A stretch of DNA of 64,000 bases from Sebastes aleutianus (GCA_916700875.1 CAKAKS010000072.1:36462320-36526319); one strand, 5' to 3'. Positions 53,635-61,820 are shown, counted from the first letter of the stretch. Made by a program: numbers and translations. The notes: a model not told the origin generated them from the sequence alone.

Positions 53635-54501
53635 AAAAAAATAAAAATAATAATAATGATAATAATGAATAAATAAATAAAGTAAAATAAAGTTTGTTTT
53701 AATAAAGAAAAGGTTAATTAAAATATCATGCTTGACTCTGACCTTTTTCCTATATCGAACAGATGAACTTGTCTATTCGGCATACAGTAAAACACCCTGA
53801 ATATCTGTTTACAAAGCTACTCCTCTGCTGTCAGTCTAGTGTCTCTTTCACTGAATACAGCTAAACATAAAGTCAGCGGTAGCTTTTACAGTGTTATGAA
53901 AAGTTGGCAGCTTAAATTAGTAAAGAAAACGCTGCTTCTTGTTGCTGAAACATATGCCGAATTATTAACTGATCTTTATTGTTTCAGAAAATACATTGAG
54001 TCAACTTCTATGACCTTTGTGCTTTAACTATTTAGACTGTTTATTTATAATTGTCAGATATGCGAGTGCAGTTTGGCGTGACGTTTGTTCTCCAGACGAG
54101 AGAACACAGCATAGTCTAGTCTACAGTCTAGCTCACAATAACAGTGTTTTTACACCATATTAGACATATTGTAATGATGTGGTATGACTTATATATGTCA
54201 CTATTTAGCCTGAAACGAGCTAGAGGTTTGGTTTGCTGCAGCACTAGCTTCAGTTAGCTGGCTCGGATGCTGTCCCGTTAATCCCCCGGTGCTAAAGCAC
54301 GGTATGCCGTACCTCCGGAGGGAAATACGGTGGTGGTGTTTTGTTGTTCCTGTTGTTCTTTTTATTCCTTCTCTTCCTGCCTCGCTTGCCTCTTCTCGTT
54401 CGCGACTTTTTCGACGTTTTCTTCCCGTTGTTACCGGAGCCCTGTCCGTGTCTGCTGCTGTGTCCGGGCGACACTGCACCACTCTGGGACAAATCCACCA
54501 T
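37465..54501 (-). CDS. gtpbp2: GTP-binding protein 2 (GTPBP2), 12 exons
   Basis: GTPBP2 is a cytosolic translational GTPase of the GTPBP1/2 branch, related to EF-1A/HBS1L, acting in rescue of stalled ribosomes. Twelve exons joined at gt..ag sites give 610 residues (human 602). Order: basic Lys/Arg-rich N-terminus (about 25-55); GNIEYK and KLVNPTQYRFEHL; P-loop GNVDSGKS (181-188); DLAGH (262-266); SKVD (318-321); then EF-Tu-like beta-barrel domains with RNRSACRVLRAGQAATLAL and GMVMVSPKMNPTIC. QYRFEHLATQLKWRLQEGRG and FSQ-free SKEQEELMQQLTEF match GTPBP2 better than GTPBP1. The start is the ATG at 54,501. The last ~18 residues (repeated NHDQN) depart from the mammalian tail. It lies tail-to-tail with tp53bp2. 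Confidence 0.94.
37749..37913 (-). CDS. gtpbp2: gtpbp2 exon 11
   Basis: Acceptor ttgcag, donor gtcggt. It encodes residues 492-546: GMVMVSPKMNPTICCQFEA, LFHAKTFRRGSQVTVHVGN, VRQTATVECLHGK, part of domain III. Confidence 0.95.
38332..38748 (+). repeat. hAT-like non-autonomous repeat, copy E
   Basis: It carries attggaaatcaattaacaac, aaactgcagcccaacaggca and ggggagactcgtgggtaccc in the same orientation as copy A. It lies in gtpbp2 intron 10. Confidence 0.65.
38831..39076 (+). repeat. 'catagactgtatataagaag' repeat, copy 1
   Basis: It begins catagactgtatataagaag and ends near cactgtgaaagggtta. The same family occurs at 41,998-42,117 (truncated) and in reverse at 50,703-50,989. Abundant short interspersed element of undetermined class. 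Confidence 0.65.
39244..39415 (-). CDS. gtpbp2: gtpbp2 exon 10
   Basis: Acceptor tttcag, donor gttaga. It encodes about residues 434-491: GVCREGERLVVGPTDEGRF, SIQRNRSACRVLRAGQAATL, FDRSLLRK; domain II of the GTPase. Confidence 0.96.
39730..39795. repeat. (TTA)n microsatellite
   Basis: About 65 bp of TTA trinucleotide with TCA variants in gtpbp2 intron 9. Confidence 0.9.
41395..41690 (-). mobile_element. LINE ORF2 C-terminal fragment (antisense)
   Basis: On the - strand the frame RICCLCNDNDLGDRYHILFE-CK... shows the C-x2-C...H-x4-C zinc-finger tail of non-LTR retrotransposon ORF2. EKYLLFEKYRQAICNFRVNN lies upstream after decayed stops. The fragment has frameshifts and is inactive. It ends within a few bases of gtpbp2 exon 9. 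Confidence 0.6.
41692..41750 (-). CDS. gtpbp2: gtpbp2 exon 9
   Basis: Acceptor cggcag, donor gtgaga. A 59-nt exon encoding about residues 415-433 (VDEIYSVPDVGTVVGGTLY). Its phase matches exons 8 and 10. Confidence 0.95.
41998..42117 (+). repeat. 'catagactgtatataagaag' repeat, copy 2 (truncated)
   Basis: It matches the first 120 bp of the copy at 38,831 and then breaks into the GCGT microsatellite next to exon 8. Confidence 0.65.
42118..42190. repeat. (GCGT)n microsatellite abutting a splice donor
   Basis: About 73 bp of pure GCGT tetranucleotide. On the - strand it reads (ACGC)n and begins three bases after the start of intron 8, so it occupies the exon 8 donor region. Confidence 0.95.
42194..42329 (-). 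CDS. gtpbp2: gtpbp2 exon 8
   Basis: Acceptor gtgcag after a (TG)n run; donor gtacac leading straight into (ACGC)n. It encodes about residues 369-414: ITPIFTLSSVSGESLDLLKV, NILPPLSNSKEQEELMQQL, TEFQ. The 136-nt length means skipping would shift frame. Confidence 0.96.
42338..42372. repeat. (CA)17 microsatellite at the exon 8 acceptor
   Basis: On the - strand this is (TG)17 followed by tatgtgcag and exon 8, so it stands where a polypyrimidine tract is expected. Confidence 0.95.
42826..43050 (-). repeat. Tandem copies of the exon 7 donor junction
   Basis: Three intronic units (donor analogues at 42,841, 42,901 and 42,982) repeat the exon 7/intron 7 boundary, separated by (TAG)n. The middle unit (42,872-42,922) matches the genuine junction (43,022-43,072) over 51 bp with one mismatch, including gtgggtac. 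Spacings are 69, 150 and 210 bp, all multiples of three. Confidence 0.85.
43051..43270 (-). CDS. gtpbp2: gtpbp2 exon 7
   Basis: Acceptor gtccag, donor gtgggt. It encodes about residues 296-368: AGTTREHLGLAMALKVPIF, IVVSKVDLC with the G4 motif SKVD, TVRQLERVLKQPGCNKVPM, DDAVTAAQQFTQSE. Confidence 0.96.
44041..44535 (+). repeat. Dispersed 'GGGATGCACCGATA' repeat, copy 2
   Basis: It opens agggatgcaccgatacc and closes with ctttgggtatc/gatacccaaag-type palindromic text. The AT-rich core matches 594-1,010 in reverse. It lies in gtpbp2 intron 6. Confidence 0.55.
45190..45560. repeat. Probable dispersed repeat, class unknown
   Basis: This GC-richer intronic block contains several CCAAT/ATTGG pentamers and gtgattgacagctgctcaga, resembling abundant fish interspersed sequence. 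No boundaries or coding capacity were found. Confidence 0.3.
46047..46471. mobile_element. MITE with AGGGCTGCACGATT termini
   Basis: It begins tagggctgcacgattatttt and ends ttaattgtgcagctcca, giving inverted ends AGGGCTGCAC. A related right end (taatcgagcagccct) lies at 20,510-20,590. The interior includes a second GGGCTAGACCCGAATA-type segment. It ends 72 bp downstream of exon 6 in intron 6. Confidence 0.55.
46543..46717 (-). CDS. gtpbp2: gtpbp2 exon 6
   Basis: Acceptor gtgcag, donor gtgagc. It encodes about residues 238-295: VVNYSESRTAEEICESSSKM, ITFIDLAGHHKYLKTTIFGL, SANTGI; it contains the DxxG G3 motif. Confidence 0.97.
47668..47865 (-). CDS. gtpbp2: gtpbp2 exon 5
   Basis: Acceptor ggacag, donor gtgagc. 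It encodes residues 172-237: FLDLRVAVLGNVDSGKSTLL, GELDNGRGRARLNLFRHLHE, SISFEILGFNSKGE. P-loop and switch I region; nearly identical to the mammalian protein. Confidence 0.98.
48447..48558 (-). CDS. gtpbp2: gtpbp2 exon 4
   Basis: Acceptor catcag, donor gtgaga. It encodes about residues 134-171: VGADITLLREREVDYDLD, RKIAEVLVRKVPDDQQ. Confidence 0.95.
48640..49335. repeat. Dispersed ~700-bp repeat with complementary ends
   Basis: It opens agccccttttcaactgcagg and closes ggtggaaacccggct; both ends carry ggaacttt/aaggaactt motifs in opposite orientation. It is probably a non-autonomous DNA transposon in gtpbp2 intron 3. Boundaries are approximate. Confidence 0.45.
49491..49575. repeat. (AAT)n microsatellite and LINE-tail-like segment
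   Basis: About 30 bp of AAT trinucleotide leads into caacttatatagcgctttt, which resembles the tails of fish non-LTR elements. Confidence 0.5.
50015..50199 (-). CDS. gtpbp2: gtpbp2 exon 3
   Basis: Acceptor cgtag, donor gtaggt. It encodes about residues 73-134: LKLVNPTQYRFEHLATQLKW, RLQEGRGEAVYQIGVEDNGL, LKTLKRMAEK. Confidence 0.97.
50703..50989 (-). repeat. 'catagactgtatataagaag' repeat, copy 3 (reverse)
   Basis: The reverse complement of the 38,831 family, ending cttcttatatacagtctatg. It lies in gtpbp2 intron 2. Confidence 0.65.
51916..51942 (-). CDS. gtpbp2: gtpbp2 exon 2 (27-nt microexon)
   Basis: Acceptor ttccag, donor gtaacg. Nine codons (AEEGNIEYK) match the invariant AEDGNIEYK segment of mammalian GTPBP2 and keep frame. 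Confidence 0.93.
52030..52298 (+). mobile_element. Tc1/mariner-like transposase remnant
   Basis: It begins near actgtatggccaaaagtaca and reads, with frameshifts, SDWSAQSPELNP, the degenerate D-W-x-A-Q-S-P-D-L-N-P catalytic-domain signature of Tc1-like transposases. It is too decayed to be active and lies in gtpbp2 intron 1. Confidence 0.45.
52299..52453 (+). repeat. 31-bp minisatellite, five units
   Basis: Five tandem copies of the unit starting cctttgggatgtccttcagt. The first unit continues directly from the Tc1-like remnant, so the array seems to have expanded from the transposon end. Confidence 0.9.
53073..53552. repeat. Long AT-rich palindrome (about 480 bp)
   Basis: The left and right arms are imperfect inverted repeats centred at about 53,311. 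Non-simple segments pair across the centre: cacgtacaaa (53,131) with tttgtacgtg (53,481), tacctacac with gtgtaggta, and aaagtaatat with atattacttt. The centre is alternating AT with TATGCATA motifs. It lies in gtpbp2 intron 1. Confidence 0.8.
53553..53665. repeat. (TA)n/(TACA)n low-complexity tail
   Basis: AT dinucleotide and TACA tetranucleotide sequence continues past the palindrome and ends in (AAT)n. Long YI-repeat open frames here are artefacts. Confidence 0.85.
54313..54501 (-). CDS. gtpbp2: gtpbp2 exon 1
   Basis: ATG at 54,499-54,501, donor gtacgg. It encodes residues 1-63: MVDLSQSGAVSPGHSSRHGQ, then a Lys/Arg-rich stretch (GKKTSKKSRTRRGKRGRKRR) and PPPYFPPE, which aligns to mammalian PPYLPPE. 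The basic run could act as a nuclear-localisation or RNA/ribosome-contacting segment. Confidence 0.9.
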
Positions 54502-54698
54502 CACTGAGCTCTCAGGGTTTCCTGGAGATCACCGTCTGAACTATAATAATGATGATAATAAAGCTCCTCTTTCTAACATCACATCTATCTAAACACACGG
54601 CCTGCCTGCGTGGAGACCTGCCGCGGAGGAGGAGGATGCTGCTCTCTCCTCAGCATCATCAACACTGTCAAGTCTGCTCTGCTTCACTACATACCACA
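54502..54698 (-). promoter_or_regulatory. Presumed gtpbp2 5' leader and core promoter
   Basis: The sequence immediately upstream of the gtpbp2 ATG is followed by the ETS-motif array. No TATA box was identified and the transcription start is unknown. Confidence 0.35.
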
Positions 54699-54890
54699 CA
54701 GCTTCCGGTTATACTTCCATACAGCTTCCGGTTATACTTCCTTACAGCTTCCGGTTATACTACCTTACAGCTTCCGGTTATACTACCATACAACTACCAT
54801 ACAGCTTCCGGTTACAATTACCACACAACTTCCGGTTATACTTCCATACAGCTTCCGGTTATACTACCTTACAGCTTCCGGTTACAACTA
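54699..54890 (-). repeat. 23-bp minisatellite, eight CCGGAAGC motifs
   Basis: Units of about 23 bp (acagcttccggttatacttc) contain cttccgg at 54,702, 54,725, 54,748, 54,771, 54,805, 54,829, 54,852 and 54,875. On the gtpbp2 strand each reads ACCGGAAGC, close to the ETS/GABP core. The array lies 200-390 bp upstream of the start codon. Confidence 0.9.
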
Positions 54891-54984
54891 TTCAATTCAA
54901 TTCAATTTATTTTTATATAGCGTCAAAACAGAAGTTATCTCGAGACACTTTATATATATATAGCAGGTCTTAGACCGTACACCA

Positions 54985-55480
54985 TAGTCGTAATATTACG
55001 AGAATAAAGTCATAACTTTACGGGAAAAAAAGTCATATTACGAGAATAAAGTCATAACCTTACGAGAAAAAAAGTCGTAATATTATGAGAATAGTCATAA
55101 CTTTACGAGAAAAAAAGTCGTAACATTACAAGAATAAAGTCATAACTTTACGAGAAAAAAGTCGTAACATTACGAGAATAGTCATAACTTTACGAGAAAA
55201 AAAGTCGTAATATTACAAGAATAGTTATAACTTTAAGAAAAAAAAGTCGTAGTATTACTAGAATAAAGTCATAACTTTACGAAAAAATAAATCATATTAC
55301 AAGAATAAAGTCATAACTTTACGGAAAAAAAAGTCATATTACTAGAATAAAGTCAGACCTTTACCAGGAAAAAAGTCGTATTACGAGAATAAAGTCATAA
55401 CTTTACTAAAAAAAAAAGTATTATAATGAGAATAAAGTCATAACTTTACGAGGAAAAAAGTCGTAATATTACTAGAATAC
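54985..55480. repeat. ~45-bp minisatellite (ttacgagaataaagtcataa)
   Basis: About ten degenerate tandem units alternate agaataaagtcataacttta and cgagaaaaaaagtcgtaata. Confidence 0.85.
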
Positions 55481-55619
55481 TACCATACACCTTCTGGTTA
55501 CACCTTTCAAAATAACGTCACCAGAAAGGTTTTCTAAGACAGGGAAAAGGGCTTAAATTTCAAAGTAAAAGTACAATAGACTTCTCGGACATTATGACAA
55601 GACTGCTATGTCATAATGA

Positions 55620-55775
55620 CAAGAATCTCTGCCTTTTATCCATCCCCCGCTCAAACTGCAAAACAAAAGGTGATCGGGCCTTTTCTGTCTTAGCCCCAAC
55701 TCTCTGGAATCACCTCCACCAATCTATTAGAGCTGCTGAATCTCTGGACTGTTTTAAGCGACTCTTTACTTAGTT
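55620..55775 (+). mobile_element. LINE (L2/CR1-like) ORF2 C-terminal fragment
   Basis: The frame RAFSVLAPTLWNHLHQSIRA then AESLDCFKRLFT matches the C-terminal signature (FSV-x-AP-x-LWN-x-LP...SFK) of L2/CR1-class retrotransposons. The element is 5' truncated and inactive. Confidence 0.65.
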
Positions 55776-55887
55776 ACTTACTTGCTTACAGGATTTACCT
55801 TCCCATTGGATCCTCAAATTTGCTTATTAGGGAATTTCACAGTCATTAGTACACCTTTTAAGAAACTTAAAAACATTTTTTTTTAGA

Positions 55888-56300
55888 AATAGCTTTATGC
55901 ATCACCGGGAAGTGTATAGCAATTACTTGGAAGTCTGATTGCCATCTCCTCATATCTAGATGGCTTCTGGAAATGAACATCTGCATTCCACTTGAAAATA
56001 TCACATATATCCTGAGAAATGAATACAACACCTTTCTGAAGATTTGGCAACCCTATTTAACCTATATGGACTCCTTACCAACACCTATATCGGATTTGAT
56101 ATGACAAAATTGTCAGACTTGATACATCATTAGTCATCTGAATAAGTCAGAACACTGCATCTCGTTATTTATGATTTCTTTATTTGTATATTTAATTTGT
56201 TTTTTCTATATCCTTTTTAATTAAATTGATCGTTAACTAGCCTACTCCTTTTGAGTATGGTTCTTTTTCAATTTCAAAATAAAAAAAAAAAAAAAAAAAG
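55888..56300 (+). mobile_element. L1-like LINE 3' end with poly(A) tail
   Basis: The frame ITWKSDCHLLISRWLLEMNI, CIPLENITYILRNEYN, FLKIWQPYLTYMDSLP resembles the C-terminus of fish L1-type ORF2 and ends TGA near 56,100. It is followed by an AT-rich 3' UTR and about 20 A residues (56,280-56,299). A 5'-truncated insertion. Confidence 0.65.
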
Positions 56301-56423
56301 TAAAAGTACAATAGTCGCTGAGATTTGTTTGCTCAAGGTAAAAAATCTCTAAACCAGAAGTTTAAAATATCACACAGAGAAATTAGCAATATAATACCAT
56401 AAACATTCTTGGTCTCAACAAAC

Positions 56424-56429
56424 TTTATT
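56424..56429 (-). terminator. Candidate poly(A) signal, proximal TRIM gene
   Basis: AATAAA on the - strand about 1.1 kb beyond the stop at 57,558. Alternatives closer to the stop are possible. Confidence 0.25.
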
Positions 56430-56894
56430 TCTGTAATTGTGCCACAATTATTGTGACTTTTTCTTGCATGTCAAAAAACTATAAAAACATGTCACCCATC
56501 TAAACTTCTCTCCATTTTATTTATAAAAAAATTTGAGAAAACCACAAGATTTCAGGATTGTAGTTTGTTCATAATTTGCTCTTTGGGTAATTGTGTCAAA
56601 AACCAACACATTTTACTCGTACAATAATTAGAATATTGCTGTATCCTCCGATTCAATCCAATCACATTAGGTTGTAAATCTGTTAGACTCCGATTGTCCT
56701 TAAATTTATCCTTTAAGTAGCTTTAAAGAGAAAAATAATATTTGTACACCTCCTGAAAAAGTGACGTAAACTGTGCGATAGCCTATATTCTCTATATAGG
56801 CTGGTGTGAAGTAGATTATATGAAGTATAATTCATGTTTTAACATGATAAAAAAAGAAAAAAGATAGCCCAGAGAACTAGATACAATAAAAAAT

Positions 56895-59520
56895 GTAATG
56901 ACTGATTAAATGAATAACATCATAAATGCACATTAGATATTAAAACTCAATAACCAGATGACTGAATAACTGAATTACATTTGAAAAGCTGGAATCTGTG
57001 AAATTACATAATTAATTGATAAATATTTGCAGATTCATTTTTCTGTTGATTGATAATTAATTAACTAATTTATTCAGCTCTTAATTGCTCACAGAAAGAG
57101 TACTCAAGAGTAACTTTTGAAGCTGATAGGCTGTCCTTATCAGAAAAATGTACTTAACGTTTGAAAAACAAAAGTATTGATTGTGCAGTAAAATGTTCCC
57201 TGTCAGTGTTTTACTATTATATCTGATGTTTCTGGATTAATATTACTGCTGCATTAATGGGTATGTTGCATTTTAGGGCTGTAGATGTTAACGGTTGTGT
57301 TCATTTTAACTCCTTTATATACTGTTGGCTAGTTTAATCTACAGCAATGCATCATGGTCTATAAGATCATCATTTGTTTTTAGCTTTGCTGTCCTGTGAG
57401 AACCACGTATCTCTAAACAGTCGACTTTTCATGGTGTCAGAAAAATGGCCCTGAAGATTAATTCTGAAGACAACAGGTTTACATTGTATATTGCCACTGA
57501 ATATGTATATTTGTTCTGTTATATGACAGTGAACCTTTTCATTTAAATATCATCAGTCTACTCAGCTTGATTGACAGGAGAGATGATCAGAGGGGCAGAG
57601 TTTTTACCACCATTATTAAGATAAGGACTGAAGTATGGGAAGAGTTTCTCAGTGAAGCAGCAGCCAGTAAAGGAGTAGATAAGAGCTGCAGCATCTACGT
57701 CATAAAAGGATACCCGACCCTCCTCATAATCTACAAACACCCCCACCTTCTGAGGCTGAGACTTCAGAGAGAGAAGAATTGAAGGCCCAGCAAGAGCTTT
57801 GTACTCATTTCCATTTCTCAACCATATAATCCAGTTACCATTCTGAGGGTTCAGTCTGATGCTTCCCTTCCTGTTGATCGACTCTCTGGCCACTCCTAAG
57901 TCCCAGTCAGTCTTTCCTTTAACTTGAACCTCAAAGTAAAACCTGCCTGAAGAGAAACTCTGCTTTCCGAAAACACAAACGCAATAAGAAAATCTCTCTG
58001 GGTTGTCTGGGAGAGTCTTCCTCACATCACCATGATTCACTTGTTTCCCATCATCAGACAGGATGAGATCAGGATGAGCTGTATCAGGATCAAGTGTCAC
58101 ATCCACTGCATACTGCTGGATCCTCTTCAGCTCAGCCTCAGCGAGCAGCTTCTTTATCTCTTTATTGAGTGTCTCCTCCAGCTGAGCCACAGCTTTCACC
58201 ACAGTCCCCTCATATGATGGACGGACGCTGACCTCTGTCCAGTCCTTGGTGGATGGAGCAGCTTTCAGGGACTGGACACTCTGGAGAAGATTGAGATGGT
58301 CTTCAGAGCGTGAGAGCTGCTCCACCTCAGTCCTTCTCTTCGTCAGCTCAGAGATTTCCTGTTCCAGCTCTTTGATGAAAGCTCCGGCCTGTTTTGCTGT
58401 TGTTTTCTGCTTCTCTTTGATCGTGTCGATGAGATTGGCCTGGCCTCTCTCAACAGACTCCTTCAGAGCAGTAAAGACCTGAACACCTTCTGCTATCTCT
58501 CTGTCTGCATCTTCCTCACTGAGGTCGACTGAGTGTTTGATCTCCTGAATCTTCAGTCGTCTCTTCTGGATCATCTGCTGGATTTCAGCCTCTGTCTTCC
58601 CCAGCTCCGCCTTCTTTTCTTTATATTCTTCTTTCAGAGGAACAAACTCATGTGTCTTGTGGTCAAAAATGGGGCAGAGCATGCAGATACATGTCTGGTC
58701 GGTCTTACAGAACAGCTCCAGAGGTTTATCGTGCTTCGTACACATCCTGTCTTCCAGGTTCTCCACAGGGTCGATCAGCTGATGTCTTTTCAGACGTGAA
58801 GCTGTCAGATGAGGCTCCAGGTGAGTCTCACAGTAGGAGGCCAGACACACCAGGCAGGACTTCAGGGCCTTCAGTTTGGTTCCAGTGCAGACGTCACAGG
58901 GAACTTCTCCTGGTTTGGACACTTGTTGCTCTGAGCTGCTGCTGCTGGTTTTCTGTTGAGCTGACTGTCTGAACTGAACAACCATCTCAGAGATGAAGGT
59001 GTTGACGTGCAGGTCAGGTCTTGTGTTGAAAACCTTTTTACACATCGGACACAGGTACTTATCGTTAGTATTCCAGTGTTCATTGATGCAGTTTTTGCAG
59101 AAGTTGTGTCCACATGGTGTACTGACTGGATCAGTGAACACATCCAGACAGATGGAGCACAGAAACTGATCTTCATATTGCAGATTGCTGGCAGCAGCCA
59201 TGTCTACACACTGAGAACAAAAGGGAAAGTATTATAAAATATTTTAGATCACATTTATCAATTATTTCTATAAAACAAATATCAAAGTATGATTACTGCA
59301 ATAGTGAGAAACATTATTTTTAATTCATAGGTATGTTTCATTTAACTGAGTCTGACAAGTGTCATTATCAGTGCTCGAAGTGGGCCGGTACGCAGCGGTA
59401 CACCGTACCGGCACTTCTACATTTTATTCCTTGGCAGCTTCAGCTCCAGGCAGCTTCTCACAAGCTGCCTGTCCTCTCCTCTGCCCTCTCCATATCATGT
59501 TCACCTCCTTTTTGTAAAAT
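56895..59520 (-). other. Segmental duplication unit 1 (TRIM copy A)
   Basis: Coding and flanking sequence (from gactgattaaatgaataac near 56,905 to the cagcggtacaccgtaccgg segment near 59,400) recurs at about 60,890-63,790, offset about 4.26 kb over the coding part. Flanks have diverged by indels, including about 270 bp extra in the second unit. Confidence 0.8.
57558..59201 (-). CDS. Bloodthirsty/TRIM39-like RING E3 ubiquitin ligase, copy A
   Basis: A class-IV tripartite-motif protein, probably a cytosolic E3 ubiquitin ligase with a role in innate immunity or differentiation. The 547-residue frame has no intron. C3HC4 RING: C15, C18, C30, H32, C35, C38, C51, C54. A B-box-1-like Cys/His cluster lies at about 102-131 and B-box 2 at about 154-184. 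A coiled coil spans about 187-300, then PRY-SPRY from about 365 (DVTLDPDTAHPDLILSDDGK) to the end. The acceptor ctcag lies nine bases before the ATG, so a 5' UTR intron is present. Its best relatives by eye are the teleost bloodthirsty-related/TRIM39-like expansion; finTRIM is the alternative. Reading frame intact and RING ligands complete. Confidence 0.9.
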   Translation of the reverse strand: MAAASNLQYEDQFLCSICLDVFTDPVSTPCGHNFCKNCINEHWNTNDKYLCPMCKKVFNTRPDLHVNTFISEMVVQFRQSAQQKTSSSSSEQQVSKPGEVPCDVCTGTKLKALKSCLVCLASYCETHLEPHLTASRLKRHQLIDPVENLEDRMCTKHDKPLELFCKTDQTCICMLCPIFDHKTHEFVPLKEEYKEKKAELGKTEAEIQQMIQKRRLKIQEIKHSVDLSEEDADREIAEGVQVFTALKESVERGQANLIDTIKEKQKTTAKQAGAFIKELEQEISELTKRRTEVEQLSRSEDHLNLLQSVQSLKAAPSTKDWTEVSVRPSYEGTVVKAVAQLEETLNKEIKKLLAEAELKRIQQYAVDVTLDPDTAHPDLILSDDGKQVNHGDVRKTLPDNPERFSYCVCVFGKQSFSSGRFYFEVQVKGKTDWDLGVARESINRKGSIRLNPQNGNWIIWLRNGNEYKALAGPSILLSLKSQPQKVGVFVDYEEGRVSFYDVDAAALIYSFTGCCFTEKLFPYFSPYLNNGGKNSAPLIISPVNQAE

Positions 59521-60360
59521 AATTAGTGAAATGTTTGTCATAACTTAATTGTGAACAAATAAAATTAATGAAACATTAAAAGTTTTCTGACTCTTCTGAT
59601 TTATAGAATACGATTTTAAAGGACAAACATTTTCAGAATAATTAAATGTTCAGAAGAAGGCTGTGATAAATAGTAAATAATCATTTAACTAGTAATAATA
59701 ATGGTCCATAATGATGTAAAATGCGTAGATTTAAGTCAAAAAGCATCCTGACTGGGACTCTGCTCCTAAAACCTGAATGAAGAGCTCACACACCTCAGCT
59801 CTGCTTGTATACCTGCCTGTCTGGCTGGCTGCTGTTGATTCCAACCTATAGACATCCTATAATATATTATAGAGCGATGCTGAAGGCTACAAATAACACA
59901 GGACAGCACTTTAAGTATTAACACTATATACAGACACACCACCTTAACCCTATAATGTTCCAGTGTGAATATTATGGGAGTATTATAAGCCTACTATAGA
60001 AGAAGCATATAGCCCAAGTATATAAAATCACAACTAATTATGACTCACACAGTTTAACATGCTTAAAGAAATAATGAATAAATAGGAATAAGTCGCAAGA
60101 GATTGCTGATACCGGCAGATACACACAACATGTGAATAAGAGAGTACCAACACTGGTCAATATGAAATTAAAAGAGTGTAACTTCCTGTTTGATTAGAGC
60201 TGTAAGTTTTGTGTTAATGCTGGTTGTTGAAACACAGTAAATATTATCAGCTACACTCACCAGTATTTGAGTCTGTTGTTGTTGAGAAAGACCTGATGAA
60301 CTCAGTTTAATATTTCTTTAGACAGAAACACAGAGACTTGTCTCGACTGCAGCTCTCTGA
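59202..60360 (-). other. 5' UTR exons and intron of TRIM copy A (inferred)
   Basis: The acceptor ttctcag ends at 59,211. A good donor (atactg|gtgagt) lies at 60,261/60,260, implying a noncoding first exon of about 60,261-60,360 and an intron of about 1.05 kb. The transcript start is not visible. Confidence 0.5.
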
Positions 60361-60368
60361 CAAACATG

Positions 60369-60382
60369 CAGTTTCATTTCTG
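60369..60382 (-). promoter_or_regulatory. Imperfect ISRE/IRF-like element
   Basis: On the gene strand it reads cagaaatgaaactg: two GAAA cores one base apart, followed by CT. The standard ISRE has two-base spacing, so the match is imperfect. It lies just upstream of the inferred first exon of TRIM copy A. Confidence 0.3.
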
Positions 60383-60876
60383 TAATGTGACGTTGAAGCT
60401 CTCTTCCTTCCAGTGTTGCTCCACCTCTTACAGCAGCTCTGTTTGTGAGGATGTGTTTCCTCCACTAGGACAGTTTTCACAAAATAAAAGTCAATCCCAC
60501 ATGTAAGAATACATCTTAGGGTCAGCAGAAACCAGCAGCCACTTTACAGTCCTCTACAGCTCTGCAACAATCATACTGTCTGTCCAGATTTCAGCTCACT
60601 GTTTGTCCTGTAATGTTCTAACCTTCTCATGTAATTCTTGTATTTGCTTTGTTCCTATTAGTTGTTGCTGAAACAGACCAGGAAGTTGAGTGATGTGTGC
60701 AGTCTGTGCATGCCTTTAACAAACTCTCCTCCCTCTGATGTGTGTTGTAATGCTCACATCTAGTGGCCACAGTTGAGAAACACATCCAACCTGTGAAAAC
60801 CTTTGTGACTTTGTGGACAAGACTCCAGTTTCAAAATAAAACACTCAAACAAAAAGTTTCTTCTTCTGCACAAGAT

Positions 60877-60882
60877 TTTATT
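60877..60882 (-). terminator. Candidate poly(A) signal, distal TRIM gene
   Basis: AATAAA on the - strand about 940 nt beyond the copy B stop, close to where homology between the two duplication units begins. Confidence 0.35.
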
Positions 60883-61820
60883 GCAGTGAGGACTGATTAA
60901 ATGAATAACTACATAAATGCATATTAGACATTAAAACCCAATAACCGGATGACTGAATAACTATTAAAAATAAAGACCATTAGTCATTCACTTAATGCTA
61001 ATTAAATGTTTAAAACCCAACAACAGCTGAAAAGATGTAGGCCTATAAAACAGAATTAAAGCTCTAATGCTGCAATTAACAATTTTCATTATTGATTAAT
61101 CTCTTGGTCCATAAAATATCAGAAAAAAAGTCACAAATGCCCATTATGATTTATAATAATGCAAAGATATCTGATTTAATATGATAGAAGACCCAGAAAC
61201 CAGCAAATATTCACATTCGAGAGGCTGGAATCTGTGAATATTTGACATTTTTTGCTTTAAAAAATTACATAAACAATTAATTGATTAATATTTGCAGATT
61301 TTTCTGTTGATTGATAAATTAATTAGCTAATTTATTCAGCTCTCAATTGCTCACAGAAAGAGTACACAAGAGTAACTTTTTGAAACTGAGTGGTTGTCTT
61401 TATCAGAAAAATGTACTTAACGTATGAAAAGTAAAAGTGTTGATTGTGCAGCAAAATGTTCCCTGTCAGTGTTTTACTATTATATCTGATTTTTCTGGAT
61501 TAATATTACTGCTGCATTAATGTGTATGTTGCATTTTACTGCTGTAGCTGTTTAAGGTAGTGCTAATTTTAACTCCTTTATACACTGTTGACTAGTTTAA
61601 TCTACAGCAATGCATCATGGTCTATGAGATCATCATATGTTTGTAGCGTCGCTGTCCTGTGAGAACCACATATCTCTAAACAGTCAACTTTTCATGGTGT
61701 CAGAAAAACAGCCCTGAAGATTAATTCTGAAGACAACAGGTTTACATTGTATATTGCCAATGAATATGTATATTTGTTCTGTTATATGACAGTGAACCTT
61801 TTCATTTAAATATCATCAGT

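Noticed and set aside
54201..54482. Alternative first-exon frame (93 aa) opposite gtpbp2 exon 1 frame
   Set aside because: The frame beginning MVDLSQS is the one that joins in phase to PPPYFPPE|AEEGNIEYK; the other frame runs past the donor.
54699..54890. CRISPR-like regular array
   Set aside because: Units are directly tandem without distinct spacers and the genome is a vertebrate; it is a minisatellite.
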